A DNA stretch of 64,000 nucleotides from Aporrectodea caliginosa (lineage: Eukaryota > Annelida > Clitellata > Crassiclitellata > Lumbricidae). Every line of letters begins with the position of its first letter. Position 1 is the first letter of the stretch. The DNA lies in NCBI GenBank assembly GCA_020284085.1, contig JACEVL010000093.1, positions 152,757 through 216,756 on the forward strand, in the 5' to 3' direction. The translations under genes were made by a program, and so were the position numbers. Positions 29,608-40,584 of the stretch are shown here, piece by piece. Below the pieces are notes generated by a model that was given only the letters and a program-made list of their open reading frames with translations, did no database searches and was not told the origin of the DNA.

Positions 29608-30649
29608 TGACTGGCTTGCTTCCTTCCTCCATGACCGTTCTTTCTCTGTCGTCCATGGGTCTACCAGGACTCCATGGGTTCCTGCTCCGTATGGACTGCC
29701 ACAGGGTTCTGTGCTGGGCCCTCTTCTATACATTATCTATACTGCTGATCTTGGTCCTCTCTTAGCCGCACTTTCTATGCTGAGCCAGTCTTATGCGGAT
29801 GACCTGCAGGCGTATTTGCACTGTCCTGCGTCAGCAGCCATTACCGCAGTCCGGTCCATGAACCGGGCAATGGAGGCTCTGGAGGCCTGGATGTCCTCCA
29901 ATCGGCTACGGCTGAACTCTTCTAAAACCCAGCTTATTTGGCTTGGCACGCGCCAGCAGCTTGCCAAGATTGACCTGGAGGCCCTTGCCCAGGAGTTTCC
30001 GCAGTTTACCTTCTCATCCTCTGTCCGGGACCTTGGTGTCACTTTGGACCAAGAACTAACCTTCACGCGGCATATAAACCTACTATGCCGCGCTTGCTTC
30101 TACCAGCTGCGTCAGCTTAGAGTGGTCTTCCGTTCTTTAACCTCTAATGCTGCCTTAACGCTTATCCACTCTTTTATTGTTTCTCGCCTTGATTACTGCA
30201 GCGCCCTCTATGTGGGTCTTCCGTCGGCTCGGGTTGGGTGTTTGGTTCGGGTCATGCGAGCGGCGGCACGCCTCATTGGCCGCATCGCAAGATTCGGCCA
30301 TGTTAGTGATTACATGCGGGATGTCTTGCATTGGCTCCCTTTCCCGCAGCGGATAACTTACCGGATCTCCGCCTTGGTCTGGCGCTGCCTCGCGGGTGTG
30401 GCCCCTGTTTACTTACAGGAGCTGTGCTGCTCCACCCTGAGCGTCCAGCGCCGTGGTTCTCTTCGCTCCTCTAAGCAGGTTGAGCATCTTGTTCCCCGGT
30501 CACGGACCTCTATTATGCAGCGCCGTGCCTTTTCTGTTGCTGGCCCTGCAATCTGGAATGTGCTCCCTGTGGATCTACGTCTAATGCATAGAGCCCTTGC
30601 GGCCACATTATTCTCTGACCTGAAGACTGTTCTCTTTAGCCGGGGTTGA
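29608..30649 (+). pseudogene. CR1-type LINE reverse transcriptase, C-terminal half
   Basis: One uninterrupted frame from about 29608 to a stop at 30647-30649. RT motifs in order are YGLPQGSVLGPLL (about 29690-29725, fingers/palm region), SYADDLQAYL (29789-29818, catalytic YADD) and a late LGVTLDQELTF block. After these come the thumb-region SRLDYCSALYVGLP and the C-terminal RRAFSVAGPAIWNVLP. About the last 345 residues are present. The endonuclease and N-terminal RT are missing (5' truncation). The frame has no internal stop, so the copy is fairly young. It is not a functional gene. Confidence 0.88.
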
Positions 30650-30727
30650 GTCGGGAGCGCTTCTGAGTAGATAACCTTGAAGGGGCGCTATAATTTATAA
30701 GTATCTGAAATGAATGAATGAATGAAA
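30650..30727 (+). mobile_element. CR1 3' UTR and (GAAT)n tail
   Basis: GGAGCGCTTCTGAGTAG and GGGGCGCTATAATTTATAAG followed by AATGAATGAATGAA. The flanking DNA continues at 30728 with ACGAAATCCTCTTGAA, matching the unoccupied copy at 51320. Confidence 0.85.
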
Positions 30728-30960
30728 GAAGAACGAAATCCTCTTGAACCCAGAGCGACTAAGAAGTCAGAGCCTCTTGACGTCAGCCATCGCTCCAATC
30801 AACCACAAAGGATTTGAATAATTAAACGCAGTCAAAAGTAAAACAAGGCGAACCCAACGACACAGACAGCCACAAGATGTCGTTAAATACTGCGACGTTC
30901 TTCTTAGACACCTTTAAAACCGTGCTTGTCGATGATATATAAATTACATAAAACGCTGCC
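30728..30960 (+). repeat. Composite unit with stem-loop and ACACC motif
   Basis: Continuation of the host repeat interrupted by the CR1. CACAAGATGTCGTTAAATAC is followed by ACACC at 30908 and GATATATAAA at 30934. Homologous to 10690-10900 and 51325-51545. Confidence 0.7.
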
Positions 30961-31444
30961 GATGCAATAGAGCCGAAGTGCAAAAGTCATTGTGTGTCAT
31001 CATTAGACTCAACCGAATACAAAATAATACACGCTATACCTACCGTTTGTGTGTGCGTTTGCGTGTTCGTGTTCGTGCGCGTGTGTGTGTAAGTGTGTGT
31101 AATTACCATTCTTGCTTATAATTTTGTTGTGTTTAGGACTGCTGAATATCGTTCACAAATTTAACTTGAATTTCTGTTACAAATGCTGACACAACCACAA
31201 ATGATATACAGTGTACCTTGCTAGTAAACGAGACCGAGACTCAAATATGTTAAATACCTGAACACTTTAAATAAAAATCATGTCAGCGACCTTGTTCAAT
31301 GTACATGCTATTGTTAAAATTGTTAATGTACAATGTAAGATATCGCTAAACTGATGATGAAAAAATTGTTAGACAATTCGAAAGGCCAATGACAACACTT
31401 CGCTTTAAGCTTTCATTTCTACAGGAATAAAAGACGAAACTGCC

Positions 31445-31680
31445 ATTGCCCGCACGCTGGTAGTACCAGTCCGAAACCTGCACAAGGAGGAGGGCGACGC
31501 TAGTCACCTTTGTTAGGACACATCGTCGTTAAACAATAACTATTTCGTTTCATAATGTATCGTGCAACATAAGGTCGACTTCAACTTCAATCACGAAATG
31601 ATTTAAAGCACATCTGAAATACAAAAACTTAGTGGGTCTTCGGGTGGCGCCAGTCCAAAGCCAGGAGAAAGAAGAATATA
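31445..31680 (+). repeat. A modules
   Basis: CTGCCATTGCCCGCACGCTGG, GTACCAGTCCGAAACC and GGAGGAGGGCGACGCTAGTC to GTCGTTAAACAATAAC (31440-31540). A second A' is at 31630-31680. Confidence 0.65.
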
Positions 31681-31694
31681 CAGAAATGATGCAA

Positions 31695-31832
31695 CGCATG
31701 GTAAATAATAATTTATTGGAATGAAATTCATGACGACAGAGACAGAGGCCAAGAATGATTTTTTTAAACAGAGCAATCTGAATGCAGACACTGTGCACAC
31801 TGAATCTGGAGAGATCAGACAAGAACACTCAT
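31695..31832 (+). repeat. Composite repeat module F, copy 5 (left part)
   Basis: Interrupted at 31833 by a LINE. The rest of the module resumes at about 33709 (CTCAAAGCTTCGATTGC, then AAACACCTCTTTTAAG). Confidence 0.7.
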
Positions 31833-33571
31833 AAGGTCGACTTTGTGTTTTGTACTTTGTGCTTAGCTGCTCATGATCTTGCAAGTAAATTCTTGAACTT
31901 TTTTGCAGACAAAATTTCTGGTATACGTCTTAAATTGATCAGTTCCTCTGCACTGGACAAATTCCTCTATCCAAATTGTACACCTCCTATCATGGACTAC
32001 TTTCTGCCAACTACTGTGGGAGAGGTTCGTGCACTTATCTTTTCCTCGCCTAACAAAACCGGTCTCCTTGACACCATTCCTACTTGGTTTCTTAAAGAGT
32101 GCTTTGATGTCCTTGGTCCCACCATTACATCAATTATCAATTTCTTATTGCATGAGGGATCTTTCCCATCTACTTTTGCTCATGCCATAGTTCATCCGCT
32201 GCTTAAGAAACCTTCTCTTGATCCTGATGATCTGTCAAATTATAGGCCTATCTCAACCTTGAATTTTGTATCTAAAATCCTTGAACGGATAGTCATGAAT
32301 CGCATGCAGACTCACCTGTCATCAAACTCACTAATCTCCCTTTTCAATCTGCGTATCGTAGATTTCACTCAACTGAATCTGCACTTCTTACTGTTCATAA
32401 TGACATCATTTGCTCAATGGACGAGGGTAAGGTGACAGCACTTGTTCTGCTTGACTTGTCTGCTGCTTTTGATACTGTGGATCATTCTATTCTTCTTCAT
32501 CGTCTTGAGAATTGGTTTGGGATCTCTGGCCCTGCACTAAATTGGTTTAGTACTTATCTTAGTCCACGCACTCAATCAGTGTATTTAAATGGTAATTATT
32601 CATCTGATGCTTTGTTGACATGCGGTGTACCACAGGGATCAGTGCTTGGCCCTCTTTTGTTTACACTATACACGACACCATTAGGAGCATTGCTTGATAA
32701 TCATTCGCTGAGATATCATTTCTATGCTGATGATACTCAAATTTACATTTCATTTGATAGTCTGTCATGTGACTCATCTATACAGATGTTGTCTGCTGTC
32801 TTTGATGAAGTACAGTCCTGGATGGCATCCAATAAACTCCTCCTTAACCCATCAAAGACTGAATTTCTGTTACTTGGCACTCCACAGCAACTTAAGAAAT
32901 TTGATGGGCTTAAGTCATTGAAACTGGGTGACTCAGTTATTGAGCTGGCCGACGCTGCACGCAACTTAGGCGTTGTTTTTAATTCTACCATGTCTCTCAC
33001 TGGCCATGTAAACAGTATTTGTAAGTCATCCTATATGTTCATTCGTGACATACGCAGAATTAGGCGTTATGTGCCCATGTCTGCAAGAATATCTTTGGCA
33101 AATGCATTGGTTTCCAGTCGCCTAGACTATTGTAACTCGCTTCTTACTGGTATCAATAAATCAAACATACTGAAACTGCAGAGGGTTCAGAACTCTTTGG
33201 CTAGAGCCATAACTAATACATCCAAATATGAACATATAACCCCTGTGCTTAAATCTTTGCATTGGCTTCCTGTTCAGCAAAGAATTCGTTTCAAACTGGG
33301 GCTCATAGTTTATAAAACTTTGAACTCTGGCCAACCACAATATTTAAAATCTGTTCTTATTCCTCTGACTTATCATTATTCAATGAGGTCATCTGATTGT
33401 CTTTGTCTGGTCATACCTAAATCAAGAACTGTTCTCGGTGAACGAGCTTTTTCAGTATCTGGACCTACTTTTTGGAACTCACTTCCTGTGTCTGTACGCT
33501 GTGCTCAGTCGCTTGTGTCGTTTCGTTCTCGGCTGAAAACTTACCTCTTTCAAATTGCTTATCCACCGTAG
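31833..33571 (+). pseudogene. CR1/L2-type LINE reverse transcriptase with one frameshift
   Basis: The first frame (to about 32340) gives LSNYRPISTLNFVSKILERI, an early RT motif. A one-base loss near 32338-32345 then moves the reading to the frame that ends at 33569-33571. Further motifs are LLDLSAAFDTVDHSILLHRL (motif A aspartate), CGVPQGSVLGPLLF and HFYADDTQIY (catalytic YADD, 32716-32745). SRLDYCNSLL and GERAFSVSGPTFWNSLP follow near the C-terminus. Around 580 residues remain. The N-terminal endonuclease is lost and the frameshift inactivates it. Confidence 0.9.
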
Positions 33572-33708
33572 GCTGCCTCTCTGTCTCTTACGGACTGATC
33601 TTCTGGATGTTGACCTGATTACGGCTTGGTTTTGGTGTGCCATCGGTTGATGCCTTGTGCATTAGACACCGGCGCAATAGAAGTTGCTAATTACATTACA
33701 TTACTCAA
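33572..33708 (+). mobile_element. LINE 3' UTR with TTACATTACATTAC tail
   Basis: Short 3' UTR of the preceding element, ending in ATTACATTACATTACT where module F resumes. Confidence 0.75.
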
Positions 33709-33839
33709 AGCTTCGATTGCATTGTGAATGTTAAACACCTCTTTTAAGATTACAACTTTCTTTTAAACAATCCAGACGCACAGCGGATATATATTCCATC
33801 GGTTAATGATTTTATCGGTTTAAATTTACAGGACCTATA

Positions 33840-34187
33840 TGCAACAAAATTAACAACATCCTAGAAAACTACTGGAAGATGAATTTATTAGAGACAAACA
33901 GTTTGATTTCTTACAGGCTAACGATTCAGACCGCAACCGCAGCTTCTATTAATTGCCTAAGGTCCATAAACTTTCTGATAGATGGCGTAATAAATCAATG
34001 CAATGAGACCAATAGTGCGGGACTGAATCCCGACGCGTCAATGACTACATCGACGTTTAAAACCTCTTGCTACCAGACACCAGATCTACTTAGAAGCCAC
34101 ATATGACTTCGTCCATAAAATTAAGAATGAGGTAATTAACCAAAATTGCATCTTGGTCACGGGGGACATAACCGCCTTATATAAGAA
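33840..34187 (+). pseudogene. Penelope-like element reverse-transcriptase fragment
   Basis: Translating across at least two frameshifts and several stops gives DEFIRDKQFDFLQANDSDRN, then LPKVHK, CGTESRRVNDYIDV and finally HKIKNEVIN...LVTGDITALY. An LPKxHK motif and a DI(P/T)xLYTN palm motif are hallmarks of Penelope-like RTs. The sequence stops abruptly inside the DITALY motif, where an inverted LINE tail begins. No GIY-YIG domain is visible. Confidence 0.75.
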
Positions 34188-34470
34188 GTAAGTAAGTAAG
34201 TATATTCTTTATTGAGCCAATTGCACATCCGCACTTTGGTGTACATACATTTATACAGAGTATAACATTCTTATTATAAACGATCTGCGAGTTAGATTGT
34301 CAGCTTGTGGAATAAAACGGTCATGTAATTTCGGGCCCAAGGAGCAGGGGAGCATATACTAACATGAACATAAACAGAACTATCGCAGTTATCAAGAGAG
34401 CATTTAAATCGAAGCCCCACCCTAAAAGACCAGACAAAGAACTAATAGAACTACTAGAACTAATAATAAT
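34188..34470 (-). mobile_element. LINE 3' end with (AAGT)n tail, inverted
   Basis: GTAAGTAAGTAAGTA followed by TTCTTTATTGAGCC is, reversed, an AATAAAG signal and an ACTT tail, like the plus-strand tail at 16830-16856. It cuts the Penelope fragment. Its right end at about 34470 is uncertain. Confidence 0.6.
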
Positions 34471-34599
34471 AGCGCCGTTAAACAGAAACTACCCAGGAGT
34501 CGGTTTCTTCATGCATCTTGAAACGCAAGGTTGACTTCAGCAATCAGCAGTCAGATAATCACGAAGTAATGTAAAACATTATCTTGAGCTACCGTGTCC

Positions 34600-35330
34600 C
34601 ATTCCCATGTAGCTTAGGTTAAATTTTACAACACTGTGTGATAACAAAGATGATTAGCGTCGCACTCCTCAATTCTCCAGACTTTAGACTCTGTGTCCAT
34701 TAGATATATAGGTCATGCTCTATATACAGAAACTTTATCTGTTTTCGGGTGGTGCCAGTCCAAAGTCAGAAGAATTGAGAATCTAGGCGAGGAATAATTT
34801 ATATTATGACCTAGCAATCTTAAACAGAAACTTTCACAGCCTGCATAAAGGCGAAAGGCGAGTCTTAAGCGACATTAATCAAAGCGTCGTTGAAATACAA
34901 ACTACATACGTGAAACGGTTGCTTCGTAGTTCGCAACCAGAAAATATAATTAATAAAACTGCAAAAATCCGAGCTACCTTAAACCGGTATAACATCAAGC
35001 GTATTGTCAGGCCAACGGCAATGACCCTGACAGCCAAAAGATGTTGTTGAACACTGGAAACTGCTACTGTCACTTCTGTCACCTGTCTGAACTTCGCCAC
35101 CGCACGTGAGTAGTGCCAGTCCCTAGCCTGGATAAAGGAGGATGGTGACTTCGTCGACCCTGGCTGCCAAAAGATGTCGCTAAAGACTTGAAACTATTAC
35201 TATCACTTATCTCACAGCTTGAGAACGTGCCCACATGATGCCATATGAAACAAGTATTCCTATTGAAGTCAACGGCTTTTAAATTTTGATGCCATTTAAT
35301 TTCGTTAACACTGGATAATAGGACGCTCCT
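34600..35330. repeat. Cluster of old stem-loop modules
   Basis: Minus A at 34625-34690, plus A' at 34745-34830, plus B at 35005-35060, plus A-B at 35095-35200. Each ends in a TTAAAC or TGAACACTGGAAACT word. Confidence 0.65.
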
Positions 35331-35334
35331 TTAC

Positions 35335-35371
35335 ACACCTCTTTAAAGCGCTTAAGGAATGCTATATAAGA
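35335..35371 (+). promoter_or_regulatory. ACACC-27-CTATATA motif
   Basis: ACACC begins at 35335 and CTATATA at 35362. A stem-loop end (TTTCGTTAACACTGGATAA) lies 26 bp upstream. Confidence 0.5.
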
Positions 35372-35429
35372 AGAGCAAGTTTCTTTAATTTTTAAGTATG
35401 TGCCAATTTTCCATTTTTATGCAATAGGA

Positions 35430-35800
35430 ACCCAGAGAATTTGTCAAAACAATTTCCAAACAACGTCAACGGCCTTTGTTGTCAAAAGATGTCGTTAAAC
35501 TGCGGATCCAATTCCATCTAATTGTTTAAATCTGCCACTGCCCGTACTCTGGCCTTGCCAGTTCGACGCCTGCATAAAGGAGAAGAGCGACGACAACAGC
35601 CCTGGCAGTCACATGGTGTTGTTAAACACTGGAAATTAATAGGCATGAATAAAACTCCGCCGCAGCCCGTGCTTTTGTAGTGCCAGTACGAAGCCTCTAT
35701 AAAGAAGGAGGGCGACGTTAATGATCTTCGTTATGAAACATAGTCATTAAACTGCAACTCACCAGCAATACTTGAATTATTTTTGAATTATACCTATGCT
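35430..35800 (+). repeat. Complete composite unit: B, A, B', A
   Basis: B at 35460-35505 (CAACGGCCTTTGTTGTCAAA), A at 35540-35600, a short B-like end at 35605-35640, and A at 35675-35755. It lies between two ACACC motifs 521 bp apart, the clearest example of the unit order. Confidence 0.7.
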
Positions 35801-35855
35801 GCAGTTAAAACTATTAGCGGCTGGTTATTTTTGGTTAATGAGATGCTGTTATTAT

Positions 35856-35890
35856 ACACCTTAAAAAAGATATTAAGCAATGCTATATAT
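35856..35890 (+). promoter_or_regulatory. ACACC-27-CTATATA motif
   Basis: ACACC begins at 35856 and CTATATA at 35883. Confidence 0.5.
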
Positions 35891-35984
35891 TTAATATGCA
35901 TTTAAGGAGTTCGATTCATCACCACTCCTATTTTGCTACGTATACATGCACGTCTACACTTAATATGCATATAGAAGAATATTG

Positions 35985-36335
35985 CATCTGAATTGGACAA
36001 TGAAGGTGACAAATAAGGAGGTCCGAAGAAGATTACATATAAAGGAAGATCTAATACAGTCAGTAATGAGAAGGAAATTGGGTCTGTTTGGACATATATG
36101 CAGAATGGACAATAATAGAAAAATAAAAACTGTCATGATGGGTATGATGGATGGAAGTGGACGAAGAGGAAGACCTAACAGGGAATGGACTGATGACATC
36201 AGGGATTGGTGCAAACAAGACCTACACAGTTTGAGTGTATTGGCGCAAGACAGAGGATTATGGAAACAGATGATGAAATTTGCATTGGACACCTACGGGC
36301 TTTCGGCCCATGGATCCTGATGATGATGATGATGC
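35985..36335 (+). pseudogene. Non-LTR retrotransposon ORF C-terminal fragment
   Basis: The frame (35982-36320) contains MRRKLGLFGHICRMDNNRK and GRRGRPNREWTDDIRDWC. These are the RxLGxFGHxxRM and GRPxxxWxDDI blocks that end many LINE endonuclease-RT proteins. It finishes in a GATGATGATGATG tail. Only the last 105 or so residues remain. Confidence 0.8.
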
Positions 36336-36625
36336 AAATATATATACATGCAATCATAAAACATTACACAATAATACATGCCTACATATACAGGAATACG
36401 TACATGCACACAAACATACATGCAAAGAAACATGCAAGTACATACACACAGACAAACACTTAAACGCATGTTATTCAGTCAGTCAGTAAGTCAGTTAGTC
36501 TGTCTAACTGTATCTGTCTGTTTGTCTGAAATGTTGACGAAAACCGATTATTTAAAAATTGCTTCTGTCTGAGAAAAGCTGTTCTGTGAGACACGGTCGC
36601 CAATTGGTTAGAGAGTTCTCTTTAG

Positions 36626-36660
36626 ACACCTTAAAACCATTTAATACCGAAGCTATAAAT
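36626..36660 (+). promoter_or_regulatory. ACACC-27-CTATAAA motif
   Basis: ACACC begins at 36626 and CTATAAA at 36653. ATTGGTTAGAGAG (A-box-like) lies 20 bp upstream, as at 39775 and 53140. Confidence 0.45.
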
Positions 36661-36688
36661 ACTATTCTTACGGTAACTGATGCAATCA

Positions 36689-36780
36689 AATTAAGAGCTG
36701 TATTATGCCCAAAACTAATCTTTGTCGGCGGAAACGGCCTATGTTGTCATAAGCTGCCGTTAAACTGTGGACACACACAC
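36689..36780 (+). mobile_element. Mini-retroposon D, copy 8
   Basis: Full-length AGAGCTGTATTATGCC to TTAAACTGTGG followed by a (CA)n tail. ACTGATGCAATCA at 36676-36688 and 36781-36793 is a perfect 13-bp target-site duplication. The unoccupied relative is at 39845-39865 (AACTGATGCAATATCAC). Confidence 0.9.
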
Positions 36781-37094
36781 ACTGATGCAATCACATTATG
36801 GCCTGATGCGTCATTTCATAGAAACCGTTCACAAATAATTGCACATTTTCAGTGTGATATTGGCCATGGAAGTAAAATCAGACGCGCCCTAGACTAATAT
36901 TTACATGGCCTTATCAGATAGCGAGATGCTGAGGTTGACATATCTGGATCAGAGACCATTTATCAAGCGCCAGTTTAATCGCATCCACAGATGCCCAACC
37001 CTTGGCGGTACAGTTATCTCTGGACTTAGCAATTACTAAATGAAATATAATTATCATAGATACATGTTGTTAGGATATATATGGGTAGGGGAAA

Positions 37095-37395
37095 CATGAT
37101 TATAACAACAATGATGATGAAGCCTGTGATGATTACGACGACTTCTGCTACGACGACAATGCTATTGCTGATGATCATCATTGCTGCCGTCATCGTCGTG
37201 ATCATCATCATCATCATCATCATGATAATCATGATCATCATCATGATAATCATCATCATGATATCATCATCATCATCGTCATCATCATGATAATCATGAT
37301 CATCATCATGATAATCATGATCATGATTATCATCATCATCATCATCGTCATCATCATGATCATCATCATCATCACCATCATCTTCAAACTCAAAA
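37095..37395. repeat. Degenerate (ATC)n / (ATG)n region
   Basis: Mixed ATC, ATG and GTC triplets with several inversions of strand bias. The Met/Ile/Asp frames are artefacts. 37395-37560 continues in a weaker form. Confidence 0.9.
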
Positions 37396-37599
37396 TCAAC
37401 ATCATCGTCATCATCATAAACATCGTCGTCATCAGTTCTTGTTCTTTCTCTCTTTGTTCTTCTTCATTATCGCTGTCATCGTCGTCGTCATCACCATTTC
37501 CGTCAATATTATCATCATCATCGTCGACGTCGTCATCATTAATAATCAGCAACAGCTGCGAATAATGCTGCTAGTGTTGTCAATTGTTGTTGGTGCTTA

Positions 37600-37751
37600 G
37601 AAATTAAGTGAATTTATTGGTATGAGATTGATGCACAAAATAATACTGAGCAATATGTACACAGACACTATGAACACTTATCTCTGGAAAGATCAAACAT
37701 TAAAAAGTGCAGAACACGCAAAGCTTCATTTGCCTAGGAGTGTTAAATACA
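37600..37751 (+). repeat. Composite repeat module F, copy 6
   Basis: GAATTTATTGGTATGAGATTG to AAGCTTCATTTGCCTAGGAG. The module continues after the LINE insertion at 37984 (CCTCTTTTAAGATTACATCC). Confidence 0.75.
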
Positions 37752-37973
37752 AACAGGGAAACTGCCCGGAAAAGGAGATCATACAGGGAACTGTACCAGG
37801 AGCAAGGACGCGGGGAAGACCGAGAATGGGGTGGCTTAACAACATAAGCACGTGGATGAATATGCCTTTTCATCGATTGTTGACAGAGACGGAAAATAGA
37901 AAAAGGTGGAGAAGACTTGTCCATGGAGCGACCAACCCTCGGATCGAGGATGGTTGAAGACAAGACAAGACAA
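37752..37973 (+). pseudogene. Very short LINE insertion, C-terminal fragment, 222 bp
   Basis: GTTAAATACA at 37742-37751 and 37974-37983 is a perfect 10-bp target-site duplication. The insert encodes EIIQGTVPGARTRGRPRMGW and NRKRWRRLVHGATNPRIEDG, the end of a LINE polyprotein, then a stop and an AGACAAGACAAGACAA tail. It is extremely 5' truncated. Confidence 0.9.
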
Positions 37974-38144
37974 GTTAAATACACCTCTTTTAAGATTACA
38001 TCCATGTTATAAATATGCCTGACTTGCGTGAAAAGTAATGGTAATTTTGCATGGCTCATCATTGTTTACTGTTACAGTAAACAATAGGCAAATTTCAAAA
38101 TTTCGATTTCAGCTGCCACCTTCACAAACAGGAGTTCGAGACTG

Positions 38145-38365
38145 CCACTGCCCGCACTCTGATAGTGCCAGTCTGAAGCTTGCACAAAGGATGAGGGTCA
38201 CGATAATCATATTTGTAATAGGACAGTGTCGTTAAACAAAACTAAGTAATCTTAGATAATGCCGCTACTTTCCGTACTCCGGTAGTGCCAGTCCGAAGCT
38301 TGCATTTAGGAGGAGGGCAACGATAATAGCATTTGTTAAAACAGAGCGCTGTTAAACAGAAACTA
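38145..38365 (+). repeat. Two A modules in tandem
   Basis: GATAGTGCCAGTCTGAAGC (38160) and GGTAGTGCCAGTCCGAAGC (38281), each with a GGGCAACG or GGGTCACG stem and GTTAAACA end. Confidence 0.65.
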
Positions 38366-38659
38366 CTTTGTCATCAGTTTTCTAATGTATCGTAAAGCGT
38401 GAGGTCGACTTTAACAGCCCTGATATCAACAAGCTGATTAACCCTGCAACTACCACTGGGGTCAAAATGACCCCAAACGATTTTCCGTTCCTCACCACTC
38501 CCACATAACATGAAGAATTGCTATGATTTTTTGTATTTTGTACATACCACGTTAATGATCTTCGTTATGAAACCTAGTTATTAAGCTGCAACTCACCAAC
38601 CACACTTGAATTATTAAGAATTATATCTATGCTGTAGTTAAAACTATAATTAGCGGTTG

Positions 38660-39416
38660 GTAATGAAAGTAGCAAAAGATTCGGGCTTAAGATCAATGGA
38701 GAGAAGACCAAAACAATGACAATTGGTAAGGAAAAAGAAAAGATAAACATCACCCTGGAAGGAGAGGAGCTGGAGCAGGTGACGGAATTTGTGTACCTGG
38801 GGGCGTAATTACGGAGGACGCGGAGTCGACAAGGGACATAAGGAAAAGAATTGGGCTGGCGTCAGCAATGTTTGGGAAACTGAGGAAACTATGGAGATCA
38901 GGCAACATCTCAACAAGAACAAAAACCAAACTATACGAAACACTGGTGATACCGGTCCTCACGTATGGAGCAGAGTCTTGGTGCATGAAAAAGGAGGACG
39001 AGAGAAGACTCCTGGTGGCGGAGATGGGATGGCTACGAGGACTACTGAATAGATCACGAAGAGAAAAGATACGGAATGAGGTGACACGAGAAGAACTGGG
39101 ACAGAAGGAAACGGTAGTGGAAAGAATAAAGAAACGAAGACTAACATGGTATGGACATGTGATCAGGATGGAGAACGGAAGAATGCCGGCAAAGGCGCTG
39201 CACGGAGAGGTGGAGGGAACGAGGAGCAGAGGACGTCAGAAGAAGAGATGGATAGATAACGTACTGGAGGACATAGAAGACAGAGGATGGGACTTAAGAA
39301 GGGCAATAGAACTCGCAAGAGACCGACCGAAATGGAGAAGTTTTGTTAGAGCCTCATCGTCAGTGAATACTTGACGGAGGAGAAAGAAGAAGAAGAAGAA
39401 GAAGAAGAAGAAGAAT
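38660..39416 (+). pseudogene. LINE reverse-transcriptase C-terminal region, one frameshift
   Basis: The first part, translated from about 38670, gives SGLKINGEKTKTMTIG and EQVTEFVYLG, the RT region after the catalytic motif. A one-base change at about 38803-38806 breaks the frame. The second frame (to 39374) gives YETLVIPVLTYGAESWCMKK, RRLTWYGHVIRMENGRMP and SRGRQKKRWIDNVLEDI. A GAAGAAGAAGAA tail runs from 39387. This terminal architecture is typical of the endonuclease-RT family of LINEs. Confidence 0.88.
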
Positions 39417-39442
39417 TTATGGTTATGAAATACTGTTATTAG

Positions 39443-39477
39443 ACACCTTTAAAAAGATATTAAGCAATGCTATATAT
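39443..39477 (+). promoter_or_regulatory. ACACC-27-CTATATA motif
   Basis: ACACC begins at 39443 and CTATATA at 39470. Nearly the same 60-bp context as 35840-35905. Confidence 0.5.
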
Positions 39478-39539
39478 TTAGTACATATTTAAGGAGTTCG
39501 TTCAATCCAACGATCTCTTGTGGGGTTTAATCCCAAGTC

Positions 39540-39960
39540 ATATCTTGCTACATACATGCACGTCTATACATGCAAAGAAACATGCAAGTGCTTACACACT
39601 AACAAACATTTAAACGCATGTTAGTCAGTCAGTTAGTCAGTCTGTCCGTCTGTTTGCATGTCTTCCTGTCTGTCTGTCTGTCTGTCTTCTGTCTGTCTGA
39701 AATGCTGACGAAAACCGATAATTTAATAATTGCTTTTGCCTGAGAAAAGCTGCTCTGTGAAACACGGTTGCCAATTATTGGTTAGAGAGTTCTCCTTAGA
39801 CACCTTAAAACCCTTTAATACTGAAGCTATAAATACTATTCGTACGGTAACTGATGCAATATCACACGGGTTAATATAATCTTCAGAACCGTTCAAAAAT
39901 AATTGCACATTTTCAGTGTGATATTGGCCATGGAAGTAAAAGCAGAAACGACCTCATGTA
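39540..39960 (+). repeat. Composite unit with CTGT repeat and ACACC motif
   Basis: GCACGTCTATACATGCAAAG, a CAGT/CTGT tract, AAACCGATAATTTAATAATT, and ACACC at 39800 with CTATAAA at 39827. Parallel to 36400-36700. Confidence 0.7.
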
Positions 39961-40260
39961 TTGTGAACTGAATGGTAATCGGTATCATGTCCTCGGAACG
40001 GTGAGAATTTTTCAAAAATAGTTCTTGCGTTCGTCAATTCTTGCGGTTGTTACAATAAGATGTCGTTGAACTCGTAATACACTGACTTTATCCTTCATGT
40101 AACTCTTTATGACATTTAACAATACATATTGTGATGCAGAGAATTTCTCTAATTCTCTTGTTTAGTGATTGGCGCTATATAAACGTCCAACTAAAATTAC
40201 ATGAAATACAGTAACCGATAATGGGACATATTAGACGATTGATTCGAACGCTCTTTTTAC

Positions 40261-40295
40261 ACACCTTTAAAACTTAATCTGCCAAAGCTATAAGA
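40261..40295 (+). promoter_or_regulatory. ACACC-27-CTATAAG motif
   Basis: ACACC begins at 40261 and CTATAAG at 40288. Confidence 0.45.
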
Positions 40296-40399
40296 GGCAT
40301 TGGTTTGCCAAATTATGTGCTGAAGTACTAGTAACGTCCATAATAGAATTTAATCACTGTTATTAGTTACATTTAACATCACGTGAACTTCCGTCACTA

Positions 40400-40490
40400 C
40401 CCAACCCGTAGTATAGTGCCACTCCCATACCTGGCGAAATGAGGAGGGCGACGCTAATCATCCTTGTTATGACACAGTGTAATTAAACAG
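40400..40490 (+). repeat. Stem-loop A module
   Basis: AGTGCCACTCCCATACCTGG, GAGGAGGGCGACGCTAATC, CTTGTTATGACACAG. Confidence 0.7.
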
Positions 40491-40584
40491 CAATGAACCA
40501 ACCAACATTACGTGGGCTAGCACAGGTAACGCCTCCGAATAGCCTTGCTCTTATGTGGCAGTATATAAATAATTACGATTACGC

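Noticed and set aside
28690..29840. Shared 17-mer GTCCTGCGTCAGCAGCC at 28693 and 29823
   Set aside because: The flanks show no further similarity, so it is probably coincidental.
36206..36572. Several frames with His/Tyr/Met-rich sequence
   Set aside because: Derived from ACAT/CAGT simple repeats after a LINE fragment.
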